A stretch of 64,000 nucleotides of DNA from Saxidomus purpurata (taxonomy: Eukaryota > Mollusca > Bivalvia > Venerida > Veneridae): positions 33,485,022-33,549,021 of the forward strand of contig JAFMSR010000015.1 in assembly GCA_022818135.1 (NCBI GenBank). The letters are read 5' to 3'. A program made the translations under genes and the position numbers. Below, one piece after another: positions 47,101 to 58,857 of the stretch (within the stretch, counting starts at the first letter, position 1; each line of letters opens with the position of its first letter). The notes below the pieces were generated by a model, which saw only the letters and a list, made by a program, of their open reading frames with translations, was not told where the DNA came from and ran no database searches.

Positions 47101-47629
47101 CAAATCACCCATTTTTTCTTCGAAAAATAGCTGGAAATTTCAGTGGTCGTATCTTCCCGAGGGGACGCAACAACATGCTGATTTTGTCTTTATGCCGGTA
47201 TATATTTAGTTGTGCTAGTTTTGAACATTGAAATAGTGACATTGTCTTGAACAAGCCTGACTGACTGTAGAAAGGTGGCCAGAAAGAGAAGTTGAGAGGA
47301 AAAAAAGAATAGAGAGAAAGTCATCACCTTTTTCTGCTGAAGTCAATTCCTTTTTATTTAGACCCAATTTTATAAAAAGAAATGGCGGCGTAAATCCCAT
47401 CTTCATTTAGGAGAAAAGTGGGCGATTTACGGGCGTTCATGTATCACATCTTACCTAACTATTAAGACGGTGTTTTGTATCAACTGCGTCCTGTCTATGA
47501 ATAGACTATAAACAGGATTAAAATAGAAATTTATAAAAAAAATCTTAAACAACACTACATTACATATTTTATAAGTGCTATATCTACGATTGTTTTCCAA
47601 GAAATAAATTATATAAAATAAATACTGTT
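44184..47629. other. AT-rich stretch with small relics only
   Basis: It contains a tRNA-like relic at 45133 and a (TTCTG)n microsatellite at 45664-45687. No exon is supported. Confidence 0.4.
45133..45206 (+). mobile_element. tRNA-like relic (SINE head or pseudo-tRNA)
   Basis: The layout GTCCCGATTAGGTCTGTGGG + TAGAGCC (A box) and CCAGGTTCGAATCTTT (B box), then CAGGCC, follows tRNA order and spacing, similar to tRNA-Lys. The anticodon arm does not pair well, so a working tRNA is unlikely. Confidence 0.45.
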
Positions 47630-47699
47630 CAGTCCGGAGATCGAACCGCGATATACAAGCGTTAGAAGCCAGCACCTTTACCACTGTACCAGTATTTTT
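47630..47699 (-). mobile_element. tRNA-like relic, Arg-TCT-like
   Basis: On the - strand: GGTACAGTGGTAAAGG (A box), GGCTTCTAACG (a TCT anticodon could be read) and GCGGTTCGATCTCC (B box). The acceptor stem does not pair, so it is scored as a SINE head or pseudo-tRNA. Confidence 0.4.
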
Positions 47700-47867
47700 G
47701 TGTTGTGAATGTGTGACAAATCTTTTGAAATACTAAATGTATTGATCTATATATGCACCAATGCTTCAATCCCTAAAATATAAAATAAATGGAATGGTCC
47801 ACGTTTATAAACACATTGTTTACGAAATCGAACAGTAGATGGTATATTGTTGTTGTTTTTTTTAAAG

Positions 47868-48365
47868 AGGGTCATTGGACCTATATCGCTCACCTGAGTG
47901 AACAGAGAACATCTGCATCCTATGATTTTAAATGAATGTAATATAAAAATAAAAATAAATTACGACCACAAGTTTTAGACTAGAACAGTTTAAAAGACTC
48001 TTTGCAGATTAAATAGAGAAAACAGCCCCAAACTACTTGGCGCCTCATTTTGTAAAGGATAAATTCCATTTTAGCAATTTTGGTAGAGTCCTTCCGTGAT
48101 CCTGTTTGTCAAACAAAAAATAAATTCTGATAATTTGTTTCAGAGAAGATCTTCGAAGTTTTTTTCTTTTTTTGGCTGCCATAGTAACCAGAGTTTTCTG
48201 CATTGATTAGAACTGTTTAAGCACTTTTGGTAAAGGTTCATTTAATGAACACCCCTTCTAAATTTCATTAATATTGGCCAATGGATTTCAGAGGAGAAGT
48301 CGTTTGAAGCAATTTTTACAACGAACGCGACGGCGGTCACAATAGCTCACCTGGCACTATAAAAA
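47868..48365. repeat. Dispersed repeat with GCTCACCTGAG-type ends
   Basis: It begins near ATATCGCTCACCTGAGTGAA and ends near GCGACGGCGGTCACAATAGC + TCACC, with ATTTTAGCAATTTTGGTAGA and AATGGATTTCAGAGGAGAAG inside. These are hallmarks of a very common non-autonomous element in bivalves. Noncoding. Confidence 0.55.
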
Positions 48366-48649
48366 CTTCTGCCGCTCCCACAGAAGACCAGAATGTGACC
48401 ATAGTATGCACATCAAAGCTCGATTAGTTTTTGTATGGGCAACATAACACAGTCTTTTAAGTTCAGGAGAGACATCTTTCTCATGTATCAAAGGATTTTG
48501 AGGCTCTGTTGGTTTAAAAATCTGCCACTCGATATGTATAGTTTGGGCCTTTAATAAACCACAATATATAAAAAGAAAATTCCATTTCTCTTCTATTTTA
48601 TGAGATAATTCTTGAGTGTATGAGATAATTCTTGAGTGTGTGTGTGTGA

Positions 48650-49060
48650 ACCTTTTTAAAGAATCTGATTCCTTTGCTTTAGCATCATGCCTTTCTTTCC
48701 TATCATTTTGTCGTGTAATTTCATAATTTTGGCTATTCCATGGACCATTTTCAAAGTGTAAATCAGTTCTTTGACAATTACTTTGTCTTCAGGTCTTAAT
48801 ATGTCCTTTGGCACTAGCTCAGTATCAAATGGCAATCTCATTTCACCTCCAAATAATATTTTATAAGGGCTAAAACCTGAAGTTCCAGTTATTTGGCTGA
48901 GATCTCATATCCAAAAGGAGTACCATATCGACAGAAAACTTCATCATGCAAGACTCTCGCAATTTCAGCCGCAGACCGAGTTTTAAGAGGAAATGCTTCT
49001 ACACAAATAGGAAACTAGAAACCAACAATAGTATACTTGCAACACATCGACAAGAATGCA
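48650..49060 (-). pseudogene. Decayed Ty3/gypsy integrase fragment
   Basis: The - strand encodes, in order, FPICVEAFPLKTRSAAEIA and EVFCRYGTPFG (integrase core), then after a gap and a frame change FSPYKILFGGEMRLPFDTEL and VPKDILRPEDKV (the segment after the core). The pattern WxExxPxxxxxAxxIA...CRYGxP and ITGxSPxxLxFGxxxRLP is diagnostic for gypsy integrases. There are internal stops and a deletion of the region holding later catalytic residues. It is a dead relic. Confidence 0.75.
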
Positions 49061-49886
49061 TACATGATTTTCAGTAAGTACTATTACTTATTTTGGTGGA
49101 CGAGTACCAATTGCGATATAATGGAGTCGCTCAAAAGCTCTTACCACAGGAAGTCGAAGGCATTTAATGGTGCGGTAGGAAGCCTTCAAATTTCACTGGT
49201 CTCCTCTAGTATAGACCAAGTAGATTTTACTTAAATTATTTGACAACTATTTTATCTTTTCGGTGGATTTTTACAATGTACTAGAAGAGTTGTGATGACA
49301 ATTTAATAATTTTCAATGTTATTCTGGGGTCAGCCGCAATACCAGCTTTGCTTATCACATTACCTAAAAAATAAAAGTTTTTCTGACTAAGAGGGATAAA
49401 TTTACTTCAGTTATTTATGATAGAGTTTGAGGCCGCTGATTTAATGCGCCTTGAAATTTTCACCATTTGATATCAACACTATATTGAATGTAGCATAAGT
49501 ACATATTACCAGAACATTGTCATTGTCAAAGATAAATAAGCTCATACCCTTGAACAACTGTTATTTCATTTGCAATTCTTTAAATACATGTATTTATTAC
49601 AAGGCAGTTGGCGAGATTAGAGACGGACCAATGTACCACCTAAATTTAGAGATAGATTTTGGTGTAGATTAAAAGAGCTTATTCCAGAGGCTTAACATTA
49701 GTTAAGTTACTTGGACATTACATGTACTTTGACAAGAGATGTTAAAGTGAAATTAATTTGTATGCTGAAGCTATTAATATATGACTTTGGTTTTACACAT
49801 TTGTGATTTGTAATTATATTTAAAGGTCGAACATCCCACATTGTACAGATAGCAGCACGACGAGTCGATAAAAGTTTTTCCACATA

Positions 49887-50453
49887 CACTCAACAACTTT
49901 AAAAACGCACCACTATTTGAATTAAATGAAGTAAATATCATCTTTGTACAAGGTAATCTAACTATTCCAACAGTTTGCTCTCACATTTTGTGAGCATATT
50001 TTCTGCAACAGAATAACATCGCTTGCTTGGATTGGCCTTCGCTCTCCCCAGACACGGCTCCAATTAAACATGTCTGGGATGAGCTTGGTCGTCGCGTGAG
50101 AGCTCGTACTCTACCACCTACCACAGTACCTCAACTTCACCGTGCCCTCTTAGAATATGGCAAAATATCCCTCTGCATCGCTTTGCTGAAGTTGTGTTGT
50201 CTATGAAGCGTCGGTGCACAGCGTGTCTTGCAGCTAATGGGTCATACACACGATATTGACTTCAGTGAACTCACTTTTTTCACCTAGTGACTTTGTAAGT
50301 GTCGTAAAATACGTAAATTGTTATCTATTAAAATGAAATTCCTACAGATGGTGTCTATGAAATTGTAATTATTGGTTCCAAATTTCATGAAAATGTTGTA
50401 TCAGTGTTAAAATCATCAAAATATGACTGGTGCGTTTTTAAAGTTGTTGAGTG
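49887..50453 (+). mobile_element. Internally deleted Tc1/mariner element with perfect TIRs and TA duplication
   Basis: The left end CACTCAACAACTTTAAAAAC + GCACCA (49887-49912) is exactly reverse-complementary to 50428-50453. TA flanks both sides (49885-49886 and 50454-50455), the target site of Tc1/mariner. The 567-bp element keeps only the C-terminal part of a transposase (49998-50261), consistent with an internal deletion that made it non-autonomous. Confidence 0.92.
49998..50261 (+). pseudogene. Tc1/mariner transposase C-terminal fragment
   Basis: The frame reads DWPSLSPDTAPIKHVWDELG, RRVRARTLPPTTVPQLHRAL and later MKRRCTACLAANGSYTRY. WPSLSPDxxPIxHVWDELGRRVR is the terminal DDE block of Tc1 transposases (the PIEHVWD motif, here PIKHVWD, with the last acid changed). 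A frameshift occurs near LLEYGKISL. The N-terminal DNA-binding region and first catalytic residues are missing. Confidence 0.85.
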
Positions 50454-50455
50454 TA

Positions 50456-51113
50456 TGTTCTGCCGAAAATGCTGATATAACGAAGATTGATGTTGTGGCA
50501 ATCAAATGGTTTATAAAAACTGTGCAGTTGAAGCTGTTAGTTTTCAAAAGGCTATGGAGCAGTTCATTGGTTTTCTGCCAAAAAACAAAGAATAATGTTT
50601 CATTCAGTCTTTTGATTGTCAAGTATTATTAAATGTCCTGAGCTTGATTGATAAAATTTCAGATTTTGAGAAGCTTTGTGTCGGTTTTATTGGCACAAGA
50701 AAATTATTCAAACATCAGAAACCATGTCTTCTCCAAGAAGCCTAAGCCAAATTTTATCTTGGAGAAACCTACAATGCCCATAATGCAGTAGATGATGTTA
50801 TCAGTTTGCAAAAAATTGAAAAATCCAACAGAGATATAATGTTCATTCTAATTCACCTATTGTGTACTGTTTAAATGTAAGCAAACATCTTCCTTCTTTG
50901 CAAATCCTTGTTGACACCTGAACTGTGTCTGCATAAAAAGCAAGACGTATTGCTGGGAGTGGACTCTGCATGAGACATTTTCAGTTAGCCTATCAGCGTA
51001 AAAAAATATTTCTGGCATTGAAAGTTTCTTTTCAAAAAATTGTTCTAACAAGACAGTGCGTGTTAGTAAATCAAAGAAAGTGGTCAATGCTGTTGTTGAA
51101 TTTCTGAAGTAAG
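50456..51113 (+). pseudogene. Decayed DEDDh-exonuclease-like / PML-C-like fragment
   Basis: Broken + strand frames give VLSLIDKISDFEKLCVGFIG, TRKLFKHQKPCLLQEA, LGETYNAHNAVDDVISLQK, then GIESFFSKNCSNKTVRVSKS and KKVVNAVVEF. The box Y-x-A-H-N-A-x-x-D-V with preceding LF...P...L resembles the last motif of the DEDDh exonuclease fold found in PML-C-like proteins of molluscs. Several stops and frame changes show it is a relic. The family call is from memory. Confidence 0.45.
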
Positions 51114-51164
51114 AAACTGCGCTTTACAAATACTATGAAATGTTACTTGCATAATATTCTTTCT

Positions 51165-51320
51165 AAAGTTGCTCAAACCATTCAATTCCATGCAGAACTC
51201 TGGTTGCTATGGCAACGAAATGGAAAGCTTTAACAATTTTCTTTTCATAAAACGTCAGGTGTAGAGATTAAATATTGGATATGTAGCATTGTCTAAAAGA
51301 CATCTATCAAATATGCTAAA
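51165..51320. repeat. Fragment of the dispersed repeat seen at 58.86 kb
   Basis: TCAATTCCATGCAGAACTCT, GGTTGCTATGGCAAC and TAGCATTGTCTAA match the segment near 59012-59105 (TCCATTCCATGCAGAACTTT and GGTTGCTATGGCAAC). Confidence 0.7.
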
Positions 51321-52984
51321 ATGATGACCTTAATATTAAAATAGACACCGCCTTGAGGTAACTTGTTTTATATAGACTTATACAGCTAAAAGTTTAAAAA
51401 TCTTCATTTCAAACATATAGTGCCCTATAGAACTTATATATTTGGCATGTAAAAAGTACTATTGCGTAATTTAGAGCTCTATCAGATATTAACCTTGACA
51501 TTGACTGGTCTATAGCTATTGGTACTTTTTAAAGAAGCACTGATGAAGAAATCTATGGTCAGAAATATATATAGCAACATCAAAACGAAGCCATATACGT
51601 GTCAATTAATCCCAATTAAAGGCACAGTTCCAGTATGACCATGAAATTTGCACATTTCGCGGACCGTAGACAGGTACCGCGTGTCACATAATTATAGAGT
51701 TTGTTAATGAAACACTCTTAAAATTGTTAATATAATCATTCATTTAAGTTAATTTCTTCTTTCATTCAAGCATCGTTTGTTCATTCATTCATTCATTCAT
51801 TGTCCGTCCGTCCGTTTGTTCGTTCGTTCGTTCATTCAGCTTTTCATTCATGATTTCATTGATTCTTCCTTTCATCCTTTATTCATTTATTTTTAATTTC
51901 ATTTTGTAATCGCTCGTTGTGTTTCGTTTAGATTGATTTCAAATTAAAAGAAATATACACTAACATCACGAAAAAAAGAGAATAAATTATTTAAAAATAT
52001 CACGGACCTATCTGTAAATCTATATCATAATTCTTAAAATCTTTAAAATATAATTGACCCTCACAATATACATGTACACGATTTTACAGCAGTTGATTGT
52101 CTACTAGAGGGGCCATAAAACGCAATCATGCGTGTGGAAGGTCATTGAAGATTGCCCAGGCGCGAGGGCAATAATTTATATAAATTTAAGATTTTTATGA
52201 AAATTTTATTTTTTTTTAGGAAAATGACAATTTCGACCTAATTGGCTGAAAAAGTGATGCGGCCATTGCCGCAGCGGTCGCTTCGCCCACGACGGCCTTG
52301 GGTCACTATGTTCATACAAATCATATTCGGGGGACTTACAAACAATGTGCTCATACCATATAATATGACGTCACTTGTTGTGGCGTCACAAAAATCGGTT
52401 TATGTTCAATAATCAATGAAGAAATATCACTTTCATTGTCTTTAATATTTTGAAAATCAAACTCTACTGGATGTTTGAACATATTGTTTTCGCTAAAATT
52501 TGTAAAAGTAAGTTTTCCTCATAGTAATTAAATAATTTTCTACAATTTTGTCGTGTTTTGACAACCTTTAGAAGAGTCAATACCTGTTGAAAGAGTACTT
52601 TAACACAGATGATACAGGAACCACAGTTATGTTCAGTATTGAAAAGAAGTGTTGGTTAACATTGTCTCGTCTCATCTGAGAATCATGCTGTTTAAGGTAT
52701 TTGGTAAAGACCTTAAAAAATTTAAAACGCTGCCTTCGTGATGCTTTAATATTTGAAATATGTTCACAAATTTCATTTTCTCGCAGCATTTTGCCTGTCA
52801 TATTTATAAATGAATTATATGAGTAAATGAATACCTCAGGAAACAGTCTAAATGTGCATTGTATGTGGCCATATACAATAGGATCATGAATCATATAACT
52901 TTTCTTGAATTTGCATCCACCCTTTTAAATGCATCACTCAAATAAAATCTTTCTTTTTTATTGTGGGTTGCCGCCGCTATATTT
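51321..52984. other. AT-rich stretch; simple repeat at 51776-51840
   Basis: It holds a (TTCA)n / (GTCC)n / (GTTC)n tetranucleotide run at 51776-51840. A 105-codon - strand frame (52577-52894) has no family match or splice support. No gene is asserted. Confidence 0.4.
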
Positions 52985-54600
52985 ATGCCTGCAATTTCCT
53001 TCAATGTATATAGTGTCTGCGTTTTCCTCTATGTTTATGTTTTCTGTATTTTCCTTCAATGAATATATTGTCTGCGTTTTCCCTCTATGTTTATATTGTC
53101 TGTATTTTCCTTCAATGAATATATTGTCTGCGTTTTCCTTCTTACGTTTATATTGTCTGTATTTTCCTTCAATGTATATAGTGTCTGCATTTTCCCTCTA
53201 TGTTTATATTGTCTGTATTTTCCTTCAATGTATATAGTGTCTGCATTTTCCCTCTATGTTTATATTGTCTGTATTTTCCTTCAATGTATATAGTGTCTGC
53301 GTTTTCCCTCTATGTTTATATTGTCTGTATTTTCCTTCAATGAATATATTGTCTGCGTTTTCCCTCTATGTTTATATTGTCTGTATTTTCCTTCAATGAA
53401 TATATTGTCTGCGTTTTCCCTCTATGTATATATTGTCTGTATTTTCCTTCAATGTATATAGTGTCTGCATTTTCCCTCTATGTTTATATTGTCTGTATTT
53501 TCCTTCAATGAATATATTGTCTGCATTTTCCCTCTATGTTTATATTGTCTGTATTTTCCTTCAATGTATATAGTGTCTGCATTTTCCCTCTATGTTTATA
53601 TTGTCTGTATTTTCCTTCAATGTATATAGTGTCTGCATTTTCCCTCTATGTTTATATTGTCTGTATTTTCCTTCAATGTATATAGTGTCTGCATTTTCCC
53701 TCTATGTTTATATTGTCTGTATTTTCCTTCAATGTATATATTGTCTGCGTTTTCCCTCTATGTTTATATTGTCTGTATTTTCCTTCAATGAATATATTGT
53801 CTGCGTTTTCCCTCTATGTTTATATTGTCTGTATTTTCTTTCAATGTATATAGTGTCTGCGTTTTCCCTCTATGTTTATATTGTCTGTATTTTCCTTCAA
53901 TGTATATAGTGTCTGCATTTTCCCTCTGTGTTTATATTGTCTGTATTTTCCTTCAATGTATATAGTGTCTGCATTTTCCCTCTATGTTTATATTGTCTGT
54001 ATTTTCCTTCAATGAATATATTGTCTGCATTTTCCCTCTATGTTTATATTGTCTGTATTTTCCTTCAATGTATATAGTGTCTGCATTTTCCCTCTATGTT
54101 TATATTGTCTGTATTTTCCTTCAATGTATATAGTGTCTGCATTTTCCCTCTATGTTTATATTGTCTGTATTTTCCTTCAATGTATATAGTGTCTGCATTT
54201 TCCCTCTATGTTTATATTGTCTGTATTTTCCTTCAATGTATATAGTGTCTGCATTTTCCCTCTATGTTTATATTGTCTGTATTTTCCTTCAATGTATATA
54301 GTGTCTGCATTTCCCCTCTATGTTTATATTGTCTGTATTTCCTTCAATGTATTTAATACCTGCGTTTTCACTCTATGTTTATATTGTCTGCATTTTCCTT
54401 CAATGTATATAGTGTCTGCATTTTCCCTCTATGTTTATATTGTCTGCGTTTTGCATCTATGTTTATATTGTCTGCGTTTATATCGTCTGCTTTTTGCATC
54501 TATGTTTATATCGTTTTGCGTCTATGTTTATATTGTCTGCGTTTTGCGTCTATGTTCATATTCTTTCTGTTTTGGCATATGTTTATATTGTCTGCGTTTT
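52985..54600. repeat. 28-bp minisatellite organised as 56-bp dimers
   Basis: Two related 28-bp monomers alternate: ATGTTTATATTGTCTGTATT + TTCCTTCA and ATGTATATAGTGTCTGCATT + TTCCCTCT, with TGAATATATTG variants in the second. About 28 dimers are present, and they degrade into shorter CTGCGTTTTGC units after 54430. 56 is not a multiple of three, so the frames here (F-I-L-S-V-F-S-F-N) are by-products. Confidence 0.95.
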
Positions 54601-55730
54601 CCGTCTGTGATATAATCTGTTCCCCTTTACTCTGTTAAAACTCTTCAATGGACGTGTCCATCTTTCAATTTGGACAGTACCATTAATTATTTAAAGGTGT
54701 GCCCATCTTACTAAATAGGGAACAGTGGGGATACAGTGAAGGCAGTGATTTATGTGAGTCCACCTGAAACAACCTGCCTTCATATATATGGTGTTGAACC
54801 ACATAAAACCGTATGAAATATCACAGACCTCTCTGGCGTACTACAATTTCCTAGATTAAAGACTATATTTTCATTTAAGGTAGCTGCGGACCTTAAGACC
54901 AGTGAAAAAGTAGACGAAAAGTATGAGTTTTGGTCCAGGTATAGACCGGGTACTTCAGTGGTAAAACATGAAAGTTAAGATCCGGGGAAAATAAGATCAT
55001 ATTTTGTTAGCTTGGTTCTTAGATAAATGTAAAAAGACAAAACAAAGCCGGAAAAAGCATAATCCCGACATCGAGCTCCTATGTAAAGTAAGTCAAATTT
55101 TATAACAGAAGTAACGAATTTCAAGCTATTGCTGACCCTTTTATACTCTTTTGTCGTCCTACACGTCAGGTAATTATGGTTTAAAGCCCAAGGTGCAGTA
55201 AGTAGACATAATCTATTACAAGTAAGACAGTTTGATCTAAATGCATGCTGACAGCCCATCTGAACTGAAAAATTGATATTTAAAGACAAGGTTACTGAAA
55301 TTCCAAGTTGATGGCTTATCCTACACTAAGATCTAGCTTAGACAGGAGTAGATTACTTAATCTAAATAATATAATTTGTAATGGCTGTCATTTTCAAGGC
55401 CTATGATCACTTGGGAAGTTGTTGTTGTTGTTGTTGTCCTTGTTACGATACTTGTAGCGTCTCATTGGCACATTAACACAAAAATGCTTAACCTTTGTCA
55501 ATTGAATGTGCATGTTATTAATATAGTGAAGCATTTTTTTCAATGATATTGCATACAGAAGAAACACTAACATCAATATAATATGAGAGGTATAAGTCGA
55601 CATTCTTTTACAGGAAATAGAACACAGTTCTACCTTTGTTCCATCAGTAAATTCATTATTCTATCCAAGGAAATTCAAAGAAGTTATAATGCAAGAATTT
55701 TACTAGATATGTGTCCATAAGACACGACAC
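54601..55730. other. AT-rich stretch, no gene recognised
   Basis: A (GTT)n run lies at 55420-55436. The - strand frame 54975-55289 (104 codons) has no family match. Confidence 0.4.
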
Positions 55731-56530
55731 GAGCATATGTACATGTACTGTGGCCTTGACCTTTAAAGTGAGTACAATCGTGCACTGCGGCATTGGCCTT
55801 TAAGGTGAGTCACACCAATAGTCTTGTTATAATGTCAGAATATCTCGCCTTCAGTATCTTGTTCACATGTGAGCTAAAAAGTAAAGATCATCAGTTGGAC
55901 ACAAACAACTATTTTACAGTACAAAGTTCAATCAAAGTTCATATATGCGCTGTAACCTTGACCTTTGTGATAGGGACATGGTGCCTGCATTCTTGGAAAA
56001 TCTTATTGAAATCCATCCAACTGTTTTTATAAGATAATGATGTTAAACCACAAAGGGGCTACAACTCCTGTTATAATTCTAGTTTGAGTTTGAAATTTTT
56101 CATGTGGGGTCAAAAACTAGGTTCTACAATTTGACCTGGTGATCTGTAGAACAAATTGACCTGGTAACCTAGTTTTTGACCCCACATGACTAAGTTTCGA
56201 ACTGAAATAAGACTTAATTAAGTCCTTCTTTCCAATTAATTTTCATGATAATCGAGTACACCATGCAACCTCTAGAGTGTTCATAGGGATTGTCCCTGAT
56301 TTGACTGTTGACCTAGTTTTTTACCCTACACATGATTAAGTTCCAAATCTGAAATAGTGTTCTTCAAGACAAATATTCAGACAAACTTTAATAATAATTG
56401 TGTACAAAATACAGCCTTGCATAAGGTGTGTATGTAATTTGACCTGCTGACCTATTTTTCAGCCCAGATGACATTCATTTTGACCCAAGTTTAGTGACGA
56501 TTCCATGAAAAACTGCAACCCCGGGTAAAG
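55731..56530. repeat. Dispersed TGACCTTGACC / TGACCTAGTTTTTGACCC repeat
   Basis: GCCTTGACCTTTAAAGTGAG, ACCTTGACCTTTGTGATAGG and TGACCTAGTTTTTTACCC recur. Inside, 56101-56123 and 56166-56188 are perfect 23-bp inverted arms (CATGTGGGGTCAAAAACTAG + GTT), the result of two head-to-head copies. Noncoding. Confidence 0.65.
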
Positions 56531-56782
56531 GTTAAAGACTTTTTCTGTTACATTGCACCAAAATATGAACAAGTTGGCACAGTTAATATCAAGCTCAAGA
56601 TGGCGAAAAAATGTTGGTGTACAGTCTGAGAGGACATCATGGCTTTTGTAAGTTTGTAACAGTTACTGTGATTTTGAAATTAATGGTATCTTCCCTTTCA
56701 TGAATGTTTAGGGTACCATAAACTTATTATGGAAATAAAATAATGCAAGATGATTACGATGCATTTGGTACTGGGAAAGTTA

Positions 56783-57783
56783 TAATAGGTACTGTCCATT
56801 TAGGATAATGTAACAGTGATGCTGAAGAAGAGTTTACTATATAAATATTATTATGTAAATTATATTGCATAATGTAAAGATTAAATCTTTTCTTTCACAC
56901 ACTATCTACCATTCCATGCAATGATTGTAATCTTTTGTGTACACAGAAATCTGTTAATAATGAATGTCATTGTTTTTTTTATCTGTTAATAACGAATGTC
57001 CCTGATTTTGTGTACACAGAAATCTGTAAATAATAAATGTCACTGTCTTTTGTGTACACACATATCTATTAATAATGAATGTCATTGTTTTTTTTTATCT
57101 GTTAATAATGAAGGTCACTGTCTTTTGTGAATGTCACTGTCTTTTGTGTACACAGATATCTGTTAATAATGAATGTCACCTGTCTACAAAAATTAGGAAG
57201 TCACTGTCTTTGTGTACACAGATATCTGTTAATAATGAATGTCACTGTCTTTTGTGTACACAGATATCTGTAAATAATTAATGTCACTGTCTTTTGTGTT
57301 ACACAGATATCTGTTATATAATGAAGATTGCACTGTCTTTTGTGCACACAGATATATGGATACCACTGTCTTTTGTGGTACACATATATCTGTGAAGTTA
57401 CTGTCTTTTATGTTCACAGATATTTGAGATGATCACTGTCTTTTGTGTTCACAGATATCTGTGATATCAATGTCCTGTCTTTTGTGTACACACATATATG
57501 TGTGATGTCACAGCCTTTTTGTGTACACAGATATCTGTGAAAGTGTCACTGTCTTTTGTGTTCACAGATATCTGTGATGTCACTGTCTTTTGTGTACACA
57601 GATATCTGTGATGTCACTGTCTTTTTTGTTCACAGATATCTGTGATGTCACTGCCTTTTGTGTACACAGATATCTGTGATGTCACTGTCTTTTGTGTTCA
57701 CAGATATCTGTGATATCACTGTCTTGTGTTCACAGATATCTGCGATATCAATGTCACATTATCCTAAGTGGACTGTAATAGAC
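56783..57783. mobile_element. TIR element with a tandem-repeat core (pearl-like)
   Basis: The left end TACTGTCCATTTAGGATAAT + GTAACAGTGAT is mirrored at the right end (ATGTCACATTATCCTAAGTG + GACTGTA) with a few mismatches. The core (56935-57745) is a tandem repeat. The left half uses about 45-60-bp units with TGTTAATAATGAATGTCACT; the right half collapses to 33-34-bp units GATGTCACTGTCTTTTGTGT + ACACAGATATCTGT. Each unit holds the palindrome ACAGATATCTGT. Short TIRs around a tandem core resemble the pearl-type mobile elements of bivalves; that name is an inference. Confidence 0.6.
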
Positions 57784-58857
57784 TTGTTAATTGAAATGGT
57801 TTTTAATAATGAATAAACATGTTACAATATTTTGTTTTTGAATCAAGCATTCCTAATCCACAGATTAAGGTTTTATTAATCGGCATAATCTTTTAATTAA
57901 CGGATATTTTCAAAACATATTATTCACTTGAGATTTATTCAGTGATTAAAGTATAATGGAGGTAATTCTTTGGGTTACCTTTGTTACTTGACTAAGTCAT
58001 GAAAAGAAAAAATGGCCCATAATTTTTAAATGTAATTAGAAACACTTGACTTTTACAAAAAGTTCAGAATCACAGGACATTTTAATGTAAAGTGCATGTT
58101 ATTTTACTTTGAGTCAAATCCAGGTCGGATGCCAACGGTCAGGTGGTTGTATGAAATCAACAGTAGAACATCAGTGTACTAAGTGTCTGTATAGATGTGC
58201 ACAAGTATATTTCAAGAAATGAAAACTGATCCTTTAATTACTGTGACCAGATGATAATTCATTTGCCTTGAAGAAAAAAATTAGGGTAGAAATTTGACTT
58301 CTAAATTTAATGCCAACCAGATATTTAGTTTGTTTTATATATGGTGATTTATATAAGCTCTGATACCAAACTTACGGAAGCCCAATAGTGCCACTTTGTT
58401 TGTTTTTTTAACTGATTTTTTCAACATAACTAAGTTGAAAATTCAAGGGGATAGTCAGTTGAACTATTCAAGATACTATTTTAAAATTCAACATACTTAA
58501 ATTCTCAATTCCTTTAAAAGGGTATTATCTACCCTTCAACTAGAGATAATTTTATCAACATGATTTAAATTATACTGAAATAATGAAAGGGCTCACAACA
58601 GTTGAGCATTAGGTTCAGTAGAATGATTCTGGACCAGGGGTAATCTTGTAATCAATTTTTGCACATTCATATCATAAACTGGGCACTTTGAAAACCAAGT
58701 ATGCATGTCACAATGGACAAGTTTCAAAACTGACCTTTTTCCCTCCAGTTGTGTCTGATAGATGAGTGCTGCATTTGATGGCTATATAGTTAAAGGATTA
58801 TTCTGTAACATTTTTAAAACATGCCATGGTTTCTGTTGATTTTCAGCTTACAAGGCA
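57784..58857. other. AT-rich stretch, no recognised feature
   Basis: No frame or structure was seen. Confidence 0.4.

Noticed and set aside
50416..51087. Frames on the - strand opposite the exonuclease-like relic
   Set aside because: Shadows of the + strand fragments, which carry the recognisable motifs.
52929..54638. Frames rich in F-I-L-S-V-F-S-F-N
   Set aside because: Translation of the 56-bp minisatellite; frames break because the period is not a multiple of three.
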